Source: Pseudoalteromonas flavipulchra NCIMB 2033 = ATCC BAA-314
GTDB lineage: Bacteria; Pseudomonadota; Gammaproteobacteria; Enterobacterales; Alteromonadaceae
Direction: 5' to 3'
NCBI GenBank assembly: GCA_000814665.1
Contig: JWIH01000025.1
Span: 124,001 to 188,000, forward strand
DNA: 64,000 bases
Shown here: positions 33,974 through 42,506 of the stretch, one piece after another
Numbering within the stretch: position 1 is the stretch's first letter
How the letters are laid out: each line of letters opens with the position of its first letter
The notes under the pieces: model-generated
The model's database searches: none
The model's input: the letters and a program-made list of their open reading frames with translations, nothing else
What the model was told of the DNA's origin: nothing
Translations under genes and position numbers: made by a program

Positions 33974-34741
33974 TTAGAAGTTATCCTTCCATTTTCTCAG
34001 TGCACTAAAGCGAGCTTCTGGTGTATTTTCTGGCGCGATAAATTGCGTTGGTACTTGGGTGAGAATGGCTTCATTTGCGGCACGCAAAAATGGATTGATT
34101 GCTTTTTGTTGTTCAATAGTTGTAGGTACTGTGCGCTCGTTATTGGCACGTAATGACTTTGCTTGTTGGTGATACTGGGTTAGTGCTTGGTTAGTGGGCT
34201 CAACGGCCTCAGCAAAAGCAAGATTCGCGAGCGTGTACTCGTGTGTGCAATACACTTTACATGTGTCAGGTAGGGTGAGTAGCTTTTCAAAGGAGCGCCA
34301 CATTTGACTTGGTGTTCCCTCAAAAAGCCTGCCACAACCTGCATTGAATAATATATCCCCCGTAAAAGCCAGCTCATCATTTACATAACAGATATGGTCT
34401 AACGTGTGTCCTGGGGTGGCGATAATGTTCAGCGTGGTATCAAAAAGTGTGATCTTATCGTGTTCACTAAGGCCATGAGTAATGCCTTTATATTTACCAT
34501 TTTTAGGCCCGTAGACTGTTAAGCTAGGAAAATGTAATAAAAGCGGGGCAATGCCATCAGTATGATCCCAATGGTGATGGGTGACTAATATGCCTTGGAG
34601 TGTTAAATCAAATTTGGCGAGGTAATCTAAAACAGGTTGTTCGTCACCTGGGTCAATTACCCAACAGTTTGAACTTAGAGGGTCTTTTATCACCCAGATA
34701 TAATTGTCATCAAATGCTTTGATTGCATCGACTTGCACCAT
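33974..34741 (-). CDS. gloB: Hydroxyacylglutathione hydrolase (glyoxalase II)
   Basis: A 255-residue metallo-beta-lactamase-fold enzyme that hydrolyses S-lactoylglutathione to lactate and glutathione. The metal motif is THHHWDHTDG, and further ligands are in TPGHTLDH, FTGDILFNAGCGR and YCTHEYTLANL. Length and motifs fit E. coli GloB (251). It is divergent from the methyltransferase gene and upstream of mltD on the same strand, as in E. coli. Confidence 0.95.
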   Translation of the reverse strand: MVQVDAIKAFDDNYIWVIKDPLSSNCWVIDPGDEQPVLDYLAKFDLTLQGILVTHHHWDHTDGIAPLLLHFPSLTVYGPKNGKYKGITHGLSEHDKITLFDTTLNIIATPGHTLDHICYVNDELAFTGDILFNAGCGRLFEGTPSQMWRSFEKLLTLPDTCKVYCTHEYTLANLAFAEAVEPTNQALTQYHQQAKSLRANNERTVPTTIEQQKAINPFLRAANEAILTQVPTQFIAPENTPEARFSALRKWKDNF

Positions 34742-34793
34742 AACGCAATGCTCTATAAAGTGATTAATAACACCAGTATAACGAGCTTAGTAA

Positions 34794-35543
34794 ATGAAAC
34801 CAGCGTTAAGTTTTTTACAAGGACCCAAACCCGATGAGTGGCAAGACTTTCCTCACGGTGAATATTTAAAAGTGGGGATCCAAAAACGACTGGATGAATG
34901 GCTACCAAGAATGTTTGGTTACCACATGCTAAAACTCGGCTGTTTGAGCGGTCAAATGAATACCTCTGCCAGCCCGATTAAGCATCAAGTTTGTGTTGCC
35001 CCACAAGGTAAACATGTCGGGGTATTTGCTGAAATTGACGAGCTACCTTTTTACGAAAACTCAGTCGATGCTTGTATTTTAAGCCAGTGTTTAGAGTATC
35101 ATTCTGATCCGCATCATATTCTACGCGAAGCCCATCGCACACTTATTCCCGGTGGTTATATTGTGATCTCAGGTTTTAATCCCTTTAGTTTATGTGGTGT
35201 GGCGCAAATGCTTCCCTTTAGTAAAGAAAAACTCCCTTGGTCAGGGCGCTTCTTTACTCCATCGCGGGTGAAGGATTGGCTAGATTTACTCGGGTTTGAG
35301 ATTGTTGGTGACGAGCGCTTTATTTATGCGTCTTTAGCGCGAGGCTCGAGGCTTTCTCGTTTTGCGCCATGGCGTCGTTTTTGCCGTCATTACTTAAAGC
35401 CGATGGGAAGCGTGTATATGTTGGTGGCAAGAAAGCGGGTGATGCCGCTCACTCCAATCAAACCTAAGTGGCATGTAAAGCCTAAGTGGACACCCGCTGT
35501 GAAAGGGGCTGGACTCAGACAAACCTGCCAAGATAAAGAATAA
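34794..35543 (+). CDS. Class I SAM methyltransferase, YafS-like
   Basis: A 249-residue methyltransferase. An N-terminal extension precedes a class I fold with GCLSGQM (motif I region), the acidic FAEIDELPFYENSVDACILSQ (motif III/IV) and LIPGGYIVISGFNPFSL (motif V/VI). The glycine loop is atypical (LKLGCLSG rather than GxGxG). The substrate is unknown. Its place between gloB and rnhA is that of yafS in E. coli, and the length matches (240). The C-terminus is basic, ending LRQTCQDKE. Confidence 0.85.
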   Translation: MKPALSFLQGPKPDEWQDFPHGEYLKVGIQKRLDEWLPRMFGYHMLKLGCLSGQMNTSASPIKHQVCVAPQGKHVGVFAEIDELPFYENSVDACILSQCLEYHSDPHHILREAHRTLIPGGYIVISGFNPFSLCGVAQMLPFSKEKLPWSGRFFTPSRVKDWLDLLGFEIVGDERFIYASLARGSRLSRFAPWRRFCRHYLKPMGSVYMLVARKRVMPLTPIKPKWHVKPKWTPAVKGAGLRQTCQDKE

Positions 35544-35606
35544 CGAGTATTATTACTTAATATAAATCTTAAGGGAGCTGTTATTTGTTATTGAATGATC
35601 CCTTAG

Positions 35607-36077
35607 TTAGACGCTGGCTTCGTAGCCTTCATCTACAAGTAGGTTTGGACCTGAAGCCGCTTCACGCGCTAAGTCATCAACAAGCTCATTATATTTATTT
35701 CCAGCGTGGCCTTTTACCCAGCGCCATTGGATCGTGTGTCGGCTGGTGGCAGCGTCCAGTCTTTGCCATAAATCGACATTTTTTACTGGTTGTTTGGCTG
35801 CGGTTTTCCAATTGCGCTTTTTCCAGTTTTCAAGCCAAGACTCAATGCCTTGCTTAACATATTGGCTGTCGGTATACAGAATGATATCGCAGGGGCGCTT
35901 TAATGTTTCGAGTGCAACAATAGCCGCAAGCATTTCCATTCTATTATTGGTTGTGAGTTTATACCCTGCACTCATTTCTTTTTCATGTCCTTGATAGGAA
36001 AGGTAAACACCATAACCACCTGGACCTGGATTGCCTAAACACGAGCCATCGGTATAAATCTCTACGGTTTTTTGCAC
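35607..36077 (-). CDS. rnhA: Ribonuclease HI
   Basis: A 156-residue enzyme that cuts RNA in RNA-DNA hybrids. The DEDD residues are visible: D in EIYTDGSCLGNPG, E in NNRMEMLAA, D in ILYTDSQYVKQGI, and D in NELVDDLARE. The basic protrusion WLENWKKRNWK is present. The start is taken as GTG at 36075-36077 (VQKTVEIYTDG), giving the E. coli length (155); the open frame continues 44 codons further upstream but overlaps the dnaQ promoter area. It is divergent from dnaQ, the classic enterobacterial arrangement. Confidence 0.95.
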   Translation of the reverse strand: MQKTVEIYTDGSCLGNPGPGGYGVYLSYQGHEKEMSAGYKLTTNNRMEMLAAIVALETLKRPCDIILYTDSQYVKQGIESWLENWKKRNWKTAAKQPVKNVDLWQRLDAATSRHTIQWRWVKGHAGNKYNELVDDLAREAASGPNLLVDEGYEASV

Positions 36078-36146
36078 TGAATTGCCTATTTTTATGTAAA
36101 ATGTGCGAATAGGGCAAAATAATAGCAAAGTTAAGCGAGCAACGAT

Positions 36147-36857
36147 ATGCACACACGGCAAATAGTACTGGATACAGAAACCACAGGTATTGATCCTAAA
36201 GCAGGGCACAGGATCATTGAAATTGGTTGTGTTGAGCTAGTCAATCGCAGACTAACGGGGAATAACTTCCACGTATATATCAACCCTCAGCGCGATATTG
36301 AAGAAGAAGCCATTGATGTTCACGGTATCACCAACGAATTTTTACGTGATAAACCTTTTTTCCATCAAATTGCGCAAGAGTTTTTTGACTACATTAAAGG
36401 AGCTGAGCTCGTCATTCATAACGCGCCGTTCGACGTCGGCTTTATGGACCATGAGTTTGCTAAGTTAAACCAAGGCTTTCCGGCGACCCATGACTATTGC
36501 CAAGTGCTAGATACTTTGGTGATGGCAAGGGATCTTCATCCGGGCCAGAAGAACAGCCTAGATGCGCTTTGCCGTCGCTACGATATTGATAACTCAAAGC
36601 GCACGCTGCACGGCGCTTTACTGGATTCTGAGATCCTTGCTGATGTTTACCTGTCGATGACGGGAGGCCAAAAAAAGCTGAATTTGGCGAATCAAAATAA
36701 AGGTGATAAGGCTAACTCAGCTGGTGGCATTATTCGTTTAGACAGCAATCGCCCTGCACTTAAAGTTTTACGTGCTTCTGCCGATGAAGAACAAGCACAT
36801 ACAGAACGTTTAGAGCTTGTAAACAAAGCTTGTGGACAAAGTCTGTGGCAGCAATAA
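36147..36857 (+). CDS. dnaQ: DNA polymerase III epsilon subunit (proofreading)
   Basis: A 236-residue 3'-5' exonuclease of the DnaQ/DEDDh class. Exo I is LDTETTGID, Exo II is HNAPFDVGFMDHEF, and the Exo III epsilon histidine and aspartate are in LHGALLDSEILADVY. The C-terminal tail (about residues 185-236) would bind the polymerase subunit. Length is close to E. coli (243). It is divergent from rnhA across a short promoter gap. Confidence 0.95.
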   Translation: MHTRQIVLDTETTGIDPKAGHRIIEIGCVELVNRRLTGNNFHVYINPQRDIEEEAIDVHGITNEFLRDKPFFHQIAQEFFDYIKGAELVIHNAPFDVGFMDHEFAKLNQGFPATHDYCQVLDTLVMARDLHPGQKNSLDALCRRYDIDNSKRTLHGALLDSEILADVYLSMTGGQKKLNLANQNKGDKANSAGGIIRLDSNRPALKVLRASADEEQAHTERLELVNKACGQSLWQQ

Positions 36858-36958
36858 TGAATATAATCGATATCGTTGAGGTGGAGTAGACGCTTAACTA
36901 GGGGCTTTATCCCAAAAAAGATCACTCAGGCCATCAACGCAATGTGTAGGGTTAATGC

Positions 36959-38329
36959 ATGAATCTAAAACAGCTTATCTTGGGGTTTGTACTACTAGTA
37001 AGTACGGTTGTTGGCGCTCAAACACCACAGATAACGATGTTGCAGCGGGACGGTAAGGTAAATGAAATCCCTCTTTTAGATAACCGTTTTCGCATTGATT
37101 ATAATATTGAAGAGATCACTTTACTGTTTTTTCGCGCTCCTGGCGCTCCCGCCGTGGTACTTGTGAAGCCTGATGGTAGTAAATATTATGCGACCAGTTC
37201 GCTGGATAATGATGCACTGCAATGGTACGACGAAGTCAGTTATGACTTGATCATTCTAAAGAACCCGACGCCAGGCCCTTGGCAAGTCATCGGACAGATC
37301 CAAAAAAATAGCCGCATAATGGTGCTTGGTGACATTGAGCTCGAAGTTGAAGCTTTGCCCCCGCTATTATTCCGTGGTGAAGTGCTGAAGGTAACTGGGC
37401 GTGTGACTAATGATGGCAAGCCGATTGACGTGGGTTACTTCCGGGATGTCGTGACTTTGTATGTGGAGTTCTCTAGTACCAATAACGATGAATATGCCAA
37501 CTTTGGTGCAGGTACGCAAAGCGTGACCGATTTTAAAGATGATGGCCGAGAGTTTGATGAAAGACCTCTGGATGGAATTTTTACTGGTGAGTTTAAATTA
37601 AACTTTCCAGCGGGAGAGTGGCAGCCTGAATTCTTCATTGAAACGCCCATTCTAAAAAGAAGAGTGATCAAATCACCTATTGTTATCGCTGAGCCGCCAT
37701 TCAACTTTGAATTGATGCTAGCGGGTGAAAACGAGCTTGAACATGGCCTTACTATTACGATAGACGACACGGTTGTGAAACCTGAGACCATATTGCTACA
37801 GGGTAAAATTTTCTACCCTAATGGTGAAGAGCAGATGTTTACCTTAGATGCAGAAGAGCGGCTTTATCGTCAGCTGCCAATCAAGAATTATGATTGGGGG
37901 CGTTATAGTGTAGAAATCTCCGCATTTGGTGAAAATATCAATGGCCGTGAGTTTATGGCAACACTGCCAAATTACAATTTTGAAATTGAAAGACCCATTG
38001 AAAAAGTGCCTGAATTGGAAGCCGCTGCGTTACCTGCAGTGGAACAACCTGAGCCAGAACCAGAGCCGACTATAAGTACAGCGCTATTAGTCAGTATTAT
38101 TGTTGCTGGTAACTTAGTTGTATTATTGCTCGGTTGGTTAGCCATTCGTATTCTGGTGCAAAAAAAGCCAATTAGACTAAAAGTACCAATGCCAAAGAAT
38201 CCATTTAAGAAAACCGAAGAAGTCATTGATCTTGATGATTTAGGACCATCTGAAAATAACGCAGCAGGGAATGGTTCAAAAAATGACAAATCAGGTGATA
38301 TTTTGAACCTTTCAATGAAAGATAACTAA
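36959..38329 (+). CDS. Single-pass membrane protein resembling TIGR03503
   Basis: A 456-residue protein with a signal peptide (about 1-20), a long beta-rich extracytoplasmic region (about 25-360) and a C-terminal membrane helix (about residues 375-397, ALLVSIIVAGNLVVLLLGWL). A basic then acidic cytosolic tail follows. It resembles a family of uncharacterised proteins (TIGR03503) known from Vibrio and Shewanella. That assignment is from memory of the family pattern rather than a search. A Pro/Glu-rich stretch (EQPEPEPEPT) precedes the helix. It lies between dnaQ and the tRNA-Asp cluster. Confidence 0.68.
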   Translation: MNLKQLILGFVLLVSTVVGAQTPQITMLQRDGKVNEIPLLDNRFRIDYNIEEITLLFFRAPGAPAVVLVKPDGSKYYATSSLDNDALQWYDEVSYDLIILKNPTPGPWQVIGQIQKNSRIMVLGDIELEVEALPPLLFRGEVLKVTGRVTNDGKPIDVGYFRDVVTLYVEFSSTNNDEYANFGAGTQSVTDFKDDGREFDERPLDGIFTGEFKLNFPAGEWQPEFFIETPILKRRVIKSPIVIAEPPFNFELMLAGENELEHGLTITIDDTVVKPETILLQGKIFYPNGEEQMFTLDAEERLYRQLPIKNYDWGRYSVEISAFGENINGREFMATLPNYNFEIERPIEKVPELEAAALPAVEQPEPEPEPTISTALLVSIIVAGNLVVLLLGWLAIRILVQKKPIRLKVPMPKNPFKKTEEVIDLDDLGPSENNAAGNGSKNDKSGDILNLSMKDN

Positions 38330-38439
38330 AAAACACGGTTTTTTTTCAAAAAACGGTTGACTCATGAGGGGGTCATTCGTATTATTCACGCCGCTGTCAG
38401 GGAGCACACCTTACAGCAAACACTGCAAGAATATGACGC

Positions 38440-38516
38440 GGAGTGGTAGTTCAGTTGGTTAGAATACCGGCCTGTCACGCCGGGGGGCGCGGGTTCGAGT
38501 CCCGTCCACTCCGCCA
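38440..38516 (+). tRNA. tRNA-Asp (anticodon GTC), copy 1
   Basis: A 77-nt cloverleaf with acceptor GGAGTGG/CCACTCC, encoded CCA, anticodon loop with GTC, and T-arm GGGTTCGAGTCCC. It differs from copies 2-7 by one base, G for T at 38487 in the variable region. It follows dnaQ and one more gene, matching aspV behind dnaQ in E. coli. Confidence 0.97.
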
Positions 38517-38546
38517 AATTTCTTCGTAGTATCAATAAGTCGCGCT

Positions 38547-38623
38547 GGAGTGGTAGTTCAGTTGGTTAGAATACCGGCCTGTCACGCCGGGGGTCGCGGG
38601 TTCGAGTCCCGTCCACTCCGCCA
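38547..38623 (+). tRNA. tRNA-Asp (GTC), copy 2
   Basis: The 77-nt sequence is shared by copies 2-7, with anticodon GTC and encoded CCA. The spacer to copy 1 is 30 bp. Confidence 0.97.
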
Positions 38624-38655
38624 ATGCTTATTACAAACGTGCATTTGCTTCTTAT

Positions 38656-38732
38656 GGAGTGGTAGTTCAGTTGGTTAGAATACCGGCCTGTCACGCCGGG
38701 GGTCGCGGGTTCGAGTCCCGTCCACTCCGCCA
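38656..38732 (+). tRNA. tRNA-Asp (GTC), copy 3
   Basis: Identical to copy 2. The 32-bp spacer before it is unrelated to the other spacers. Confidence 0.97.
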
Positions 38733-38765
38733 ACACTTCGAAGCAAAAAAATGCGAATACTCAGT

Positions 38766-38842
38766 GGAGTGGTAGTTCAGTTGGTTAGAATACCGGCCTG
38801 TCACGCCGGGGGTCGCGGGTTCGAGTCCCGTCCACTCCGCCA
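38766..38842 (+). tRNA. tRNA-Asp (GTC), copy 4
   Basis: Identical to copy 2, with a 33-bp spacer before it. Confidence 0.97.
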
Positions 38843-38891
38843 ATGTATCGCATAACTATATTCAAGCTTTATGACAGCTTGTTTACTCGCT

Positions 38892-38968
38892 GGAGTGGTA
38901 GTTCAGTTGGTTAGAATACCGGCCTGTCACGCCGGGGGTCGCGGGTTCGAGTCCCGTCCACTCCGCCA
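38892..38968 (+). tRNA. tRNA-Asp (GTC), copy 5
   Basis: Identical to copy 2, with a 49-bp spacer before it. Confidence 0.97.
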
Positions 38969-39009
38969 ACACTAAAACGAGTAAAATAATATCATTAAGA
39001 TATCTCTGC

Positions 39010-39086
39010 GGAGTGGTAGTTCAGTTGGTTAGAATACCGGCCTGTCACGCCGGGGGTCGCGGGTTCGAGTCCCGTCCACTCCGCCA
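39010..39086 (+). tRNA. tRNA-Asp (GTC), copy 6
   Basis: Identical to copy 2, with a 41-bp spacer before it. Confidence 0.97.
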
Positions 39087-39115
39087 TTTAAGATATCTTG
39101 CAAATCTATCACTGC

Positions 39116-39192
39116 GGAGTGGTAGTTCAGTTGGTTAGAATACCGGCCTGTCACGCCGGGGGTCGCGGGTTCGAGTCCCGTCCACTCCGCCA
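39116..39192 (+). tRNA. tRNA-Asp (GTC), copy 7
   Basis: Identical to copy 2. The spacer that follows (39193-39334) is the one repeated with the degenerate copies downstream, so this copy is the parent of the decayed tandem units. Confidence 0.97.
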
Positions 39193-39334
39193 GTTTGCAT
39201 TTTCTTCTAAGCAAGCTTCCTTGACCAAAATCAAAAAGCTCATTTACGTTAGTCCTTCCCTTGTCATCACTGTCAAGTAACTCATTTTTCAACATAAGCT
39301 TATAATAATGTCGTTATAACTTTGCCAGTTGCAG

Positions 39335-39439
39335 CGAAGTGGTAGTTCAGTTGGTTAGCTGTTGCCTTAGAGAAAGCGGCCTGTCACGCCGGGGTTGCGG
39401 CGGTTCGACGCTTCGATTCGAGTCCCGACCACTGGGCCA
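39335..39439 (+). pseudogene. Degenerate tRNA-Asp, decayed copy 1
   Basis: The D-arm region AGTGGTAGTTCAGTTGGTTAG and the anticodon arm CGGCCTGTCACGCCGGGG survive. About 18 bases (ctgttgccttagagaaag) replace AGAATAC before the anticodon stem, the T-arm region is partly duplicated (GGTTCGA...GATTCGAGTCCCG), and the acceptor (GAAGTGG/CCACTGG) no longer pairs at its end. It is unlikely to give a working tRNA. Confidence 0.85.
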
Positions 39440-39589
39440 GTTTGCATTTTCTTCTAAGCAAGCTTCCTTGAGCAAAATCAAAAATCAAATAGCTCATTTT
39501 CTTTAGTCTTTCCTTTGTCATCACTATCAAGTAAGTTATTTTTCAACATCAGCTTATAATAATGTCGTTATAACTTTGCCAGTTGCAGC

Positions 39590-39682
39590 GAAGTGGTAGT
39601 TCAGTTGGTTAGCTGTTGACTAAGAGAAAGCGGTCTGTTGCGGCGGTTCGACGCTTCGATTCGAGTCCCGACTATTGGGCCA
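39590..39682 (+). pseudogene. Degenerate tRNA-Asp, decayed copy 2
   Basis: It shares the inserted sequence of decayed copy 1 (ctgttgactaagagaaag) but has lost the anticodon arm: CGGTCTGTTGCGGCGG replaces it, and the GTC anticodon is gone. The 3' end reads CTATTGGGCCA. Non-functional. Confidence 0.83.
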
Positions 39683-39827
39683 GTTTTCATTTTCTCTTCT
39701 TAGCAGTCTTCCTTTAGAAAAATAAAAAAGCTCATTTACGTTAGTCTTCCTTTTGTCATCACAATCAAGTCACTTATTTTTCAGCATAAGCTTATAATAA
39801 TGTCGTCATAACTTTGCCCGTTGCAGC

Positions 39828-39863
39828 AAAGTGGTAGTTCAGTTGGTTAGCTGTTACCTAAGT
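39828..39863 (+). pseudogene. Truncated tRNA-Asp fragment, decayed copy 3
   Basis: Only the first 28 or so bases (AAAGTGGTAGTTCAGTTGG and following TTAGCTGTTACC) remain recognisable, after which similarity is lost about 90 bp before a MITE-like element. Confidence 0.75.
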
Positions 39864-39954
39864 GGGTAGCATTCTGCTAGGTCAAAAGACGGTTATCTAC
39901 GCGCCACACTCATTGTTTTACGTCTCAGTTCTTGTCGCCTTTTATACAAATAGA

Positions 39955-40273
39955 CTAGGGCCTGTTGACCTTTGCTGTTTGATTTTTGTTCTTCTGAGTG
40001 TGTTTTGGTCGCGACGCTCGACTTGCCGCCTAGTAATCTAGGCAAAAGTTGAGCAACAATGAACAAAGCGCACTCAGATGAACCCAAAGGGCAGCGCTTG
40101 ATTAGCATTTCTTCTGTGTTGCCCCACAAGGATGTGGGGTAAGGTGACTTTGCAGGAGCACAAAGTCTTTATCGCCAGACTTACATAGAATGACTATGCT
40201 ACGCTGGCTCTGTCTTGTATAAATACCAATCAAACTGCTGCAAAAACAAACTTGAAAGATCAACAGGCCCTAG
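39955..40273. mobile_element. MITE-like element, 319 bp
   Basis: Perfect 11-bp terminal inverted repeats GGGCCTGTTGA (39959-39969) and TCAACAGGCCC (40260-40270) are flanked by CTAG on both sides (39955-39958 and 40270-40273, the second sharing its C with the repeat end). Similarity between the ends continues more loosely inward (CTTT). No transposase is encoded. A 78-codon open frame crosses the left end and is not considered a gene. The element sits at the decayed end of the tRNA array. CTAG could be a target duplication or part of the repeat. Confidence 0.75.
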
Positions 40274-40388
40274 TTGTAGACCTCATTTCTCCTAAGCAAA
40301 ACACGATTAACTTAAAGCGCAAACTATGGTTATTTTTTAACTCGCCTCTTTTCTAGCGATCTACTTGCGATCTGTCCTTATTTAAATA

Positions 40389-40408
40389 TACTGTATATAT
40401 AAACAGTA
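40389..40408. promoter_or_regulatory. LexA (SOS) box of the imuA operon
   Basis: CTGTATATATAAACAG (40391-40406) fits CTG-N10-CAG exactly with the A/T-rich centre, extended by TA on both sides. It ends 14 bp before the imuA ATG, so LexA would block the promoter until DNA damage. Confidence 0.92.
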
Positions 40409-40419
40409 TTTGGTGATGT

Positions 40420-41106
40420 ATGGCGAATTATATAGATCTTCTTGAGCGTAAAAACCTGCTTTGGCGTGGGCGTGGACAGGCCGTGCAGCATGATGTCGTC
40501 AGTACTCGCTTTGCTGCACTTGACGATTTGCTGTGTGGTGGTTGGCCGCAACAAGGTGTGATTGGTGTGAAAACTGCAATGGGAATAGGAGAGTTAAGGT
40601 TGATATTGCCCCATTTTGTGGATGATAACCGTTTGAAGGTATTAATTAATCCTCCAGGGCAAATACATGCCGCGGCATTGCATTATCTATCGTTAGATCT
40701 CAGTGAATTTATGATATTGCAGCCACCAAGTGAAAAAGAAGCGCTGTGGGCTGCGGAACAATGTGTAAAAAGTGGTGCGTGTAGTGCGCTTGTACTTTGG
40801 CACGAAGCGCTTTCTATCGCTGCTGTAAAGCGTTTGCAGTTAGGTGCACAGGCGGGAAGTTGTAGGTTATTTGCTTTGTACCAAGCGCAGTACGCCCAGA
40901 CTTTACCATTTACACTTTCAGTGGTTTTACAAGCACAGCACAGCGGTTTGGATGTGATGGTAAAGAAGCACAAGGGGTACTTTGCACATCGCAGTCTTAA
41001 ACTAGAGAATCCCCACTATTGGCCCGAGCTTGAAAAGCCAAATCTACCTCATGTTAGCGATAATATAGTTGCATTTTCGGGCTATGAGCGGCGTTTAACG
41101 AGCTAG
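40420..41106 (+). CDS. imuA: Translesion synthesis-associated protein ImuA
   Basis: A 228-residue RecA-like-fold accessory protein of the damage-inducible mutasome. The N-terminus LLWRGRGQAV and ALDDLLCGGWPQQGVIGV are family hallmarks. There is no intact Walker A, as in many ImuA proteins. It is first in the SOS cassette imuA-imuB-dnaE2. A LexA box lies directly upstream, and the gene ends two bases before imuB. Confidence 0.92.
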   Translation: MANYIDLLERKNLLWRGRGQAVQHDVVSTRFAALDDLLCGGWPQQGVIGVKTAMGIGELRLILPHFVDDNRLKVLINPPGQIHAAALHYLSLDLSEFMILQPPSEKEALWAAEQCVKSGACSALVLWHEALSIAAVKRLQLGAQAGSCRLFALYQAQYAQTLPFTLSVVLQAQHSGLDVMVKKHKGYFAHRSLKLENPHYWPELEKPNLPHVSDNIVAFSGYERRLTS

Positions 41107-41108
41107 TT

Positions 41109-42506
41109 ATGTGGTTATATCTCTATTTTCCTATGCTGCAACTAGAGGGAATGACAAAGCAAACGGTTTCCAATGATTTTGTTACACCCGTTGTTATTAT
41201 TGATGGCCGAAAAAACCAGATAGTGCAGCTAAATGATGCAGCGCAGCAGCGAGGTATAAAAATAGGAATGGGCCTTGGGACTGCTTGTGCATTGTGTACA
41301 CAGCTTCATGTTTTACCCTACGACGACCTTCTAGAAAGACAACAGCTATTAGAAATTGCCAATATGCTTTACCAAGTAAGTGCAGATATTGTAATCGATG
41401 AACCTAATGGCCTTGTGCTTAAAGTCGATTCTATGCTGTCGCTCTATCATGATTTGCCAAGTTACTGGCAAGTAATATCAGAACAATTAGCGCAACTTGG
41501 CAAGAGTTATTCTTACGGCATGGGTGAGTCCACAATAATGGCTAAACTCTTGGCGCGAGAGCATTGCAATGTGCTTGTGCTAACGCCTTGCCAAAAGCGT
41601 CATTACTTGGGGAAGATAGGGCTAACACGTACAAGTCTAGACAGTCGGGTGGTTGAGCTGCTTGCTCGCACCGGAGTTAAAAACGTGGCGCAGTTAGAGC
41701 AGTTTGCACTCAGTGAGCTGGCTAAACGTTTTGATACTGAGCTCGTACATTATGTAGGCAGCTTGTTTGGAAAACTAAAGGAAACTCTTAACTATTACCA
41801 ACCTGCGGAAACCTTTGAGCTTACTGCACCTTTACTTTTCGAAGTCGAGGTAATGGCTTGGTTAGAAAAGCCAATCGAGCATTTGCTATCGCGTTTAGCA
41901 TTATTCCTACAGCAACGTAACTTAGTAACTCGAACGCTTTATTTTACCTTAGCACTTCGAGATAAAGAGGCCTTAGAGATCACATTAAACAGCGCGGAGC
42001 CTGAATATAAGGCAGCAAATTGGCAGCGCCTGTTAAACCTCAAGCTAGAATCCATAACCTTAGATGCATCCGTACAAAGTGTTTCACTCAAAGCTGATGC
42101 ACTAGAGACGCAGCATGCCACAATAAAAGATCTCTTCTCAACGCAGCAAAGTGCGATGTCTGCGCAGGGACTGCGGGCTATTCTATGTGCTAAGCTCGGT
42201 GAGCAGGCTGTGCAATATCTACAACTTACAGGCGATCCTCGTCCTGAAAAGGCCAGCACTTATAGCCACGAGCCGCATTTCACGACAATCAAGAGTAAAT
42301 TAAGACCTACCATTCTATTTCCGAAGCCACAGCCTTTATGTGAAAAAGTCAATATTATTTCTGGTCCAGAGCGTATTGCTTCGGGGTGGTGGGATGGTGA
42401 GCCGGTTCAGCGAGACTATTTTATTGTGCAAAATGAACAAGCGCAGCGGTTATGGGTATTTCGAGAGCAAAATAACCATTGGTATATTCATGGAGTATTT
42501 AGCTAA
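41109..42506 (+). CDS. imuB: Y-family polymerase-like ImuB
   Basis: A 465-residue Y-family homologue (start MWLYLYFPMLQLEGM). In characterised species ImuB lacks polymerase catalysis and acts as the adaptor joining DnaE2 to the sliding clamp. Palm and fingers segments (IDGRKNQIVQLNDAAQQRGI), a little-finger region, and the characteristic C-terminal block RIASGWWDGEPVQRDYFIV followed by LWVFRE are present. The typical two-acid catalytic SxDE motif is not evident. It is coupled to dnaE2 by a TAATG overlap. Confidence 0.92.
   Translation: MWLYLYFPMLQLEGMTKQTVSNDFVTPVVIIDGRKNQIVQLNDAAQQRGIKIGMGLGTACALCTQLHVLPYDDLLERQQLLEIANMLYQVSADIVIDEPNGLVLKVDSMLSLYHDLPSYWQVISEQLAQLGKSYSYGMGESTIMAKLLAREHCNVLVLTPCQKRHYLGKIGLTRTSLDSRVVELLARTGVKNVAQLEQFALSELAKRFDTELVHYVGSLFGKLKETLNYYQPAETFELTAPLLFEVEVMAWLEKPIEHLLSRLALFLQQRNLVTRTLYFTLALRDKEALEITLNSAEPEYKAANWQRLLNLKLESITLDASVQSVSLKADALETQHATIKDLFSTQQSAMSAQGLRAILCAKLGEQAVQYLQLTGDPRPEKASTYSHEPHFTTIKSKLRPTILFPKPQPLCEKVNIISGPERIASGWWDGEPVQRDYFIVQNEQAQRLWVFREQNNHWYIHGVFS

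Larger units (their letters stand above)
39193..39863 (+). repeat. Tandem repeat of tRNA-Asp plus spacer units
   Basis: The spacer after tRNA copy 7 (39193-39334) recurs at 39440-39589 and 39683-39827. Each copy begins TTTGCATTTTCTT-like and ends TAACTTTGCCAGTTGCAGC-like, and each is followed by a damaged tRNA-Asp. Unit lengths are about 255 and 238 bp, plus a truncated third. Divergence grows with distance from the intact array. No ORF or promoter is seen in these spacers. Confidence 0.85.

Noticed and set aside
36078..36209. 44-codon N-terminal extension of rnhA
   Set aside because: It would overlap the dnaQ 5' end, and the extra residues do not match RNase HI. The GTG start gives the standard length.
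38440..39192. Regular repeats with unique spacers resembling a CRISPR array
   Set aside because: The 77-base repeats are complete tRNA-Asp cloverleaves with encoded CCA, and the spacers vary from 29 to 49 bp with no cas genes.
39893..40129. Minus-strand 78-codon open frame
   Set aside because: It lies mostly inside the MITE-like element and crosses its left end, with no recognisable domain or ribosome site. It is probably a chance frame carried by the element.
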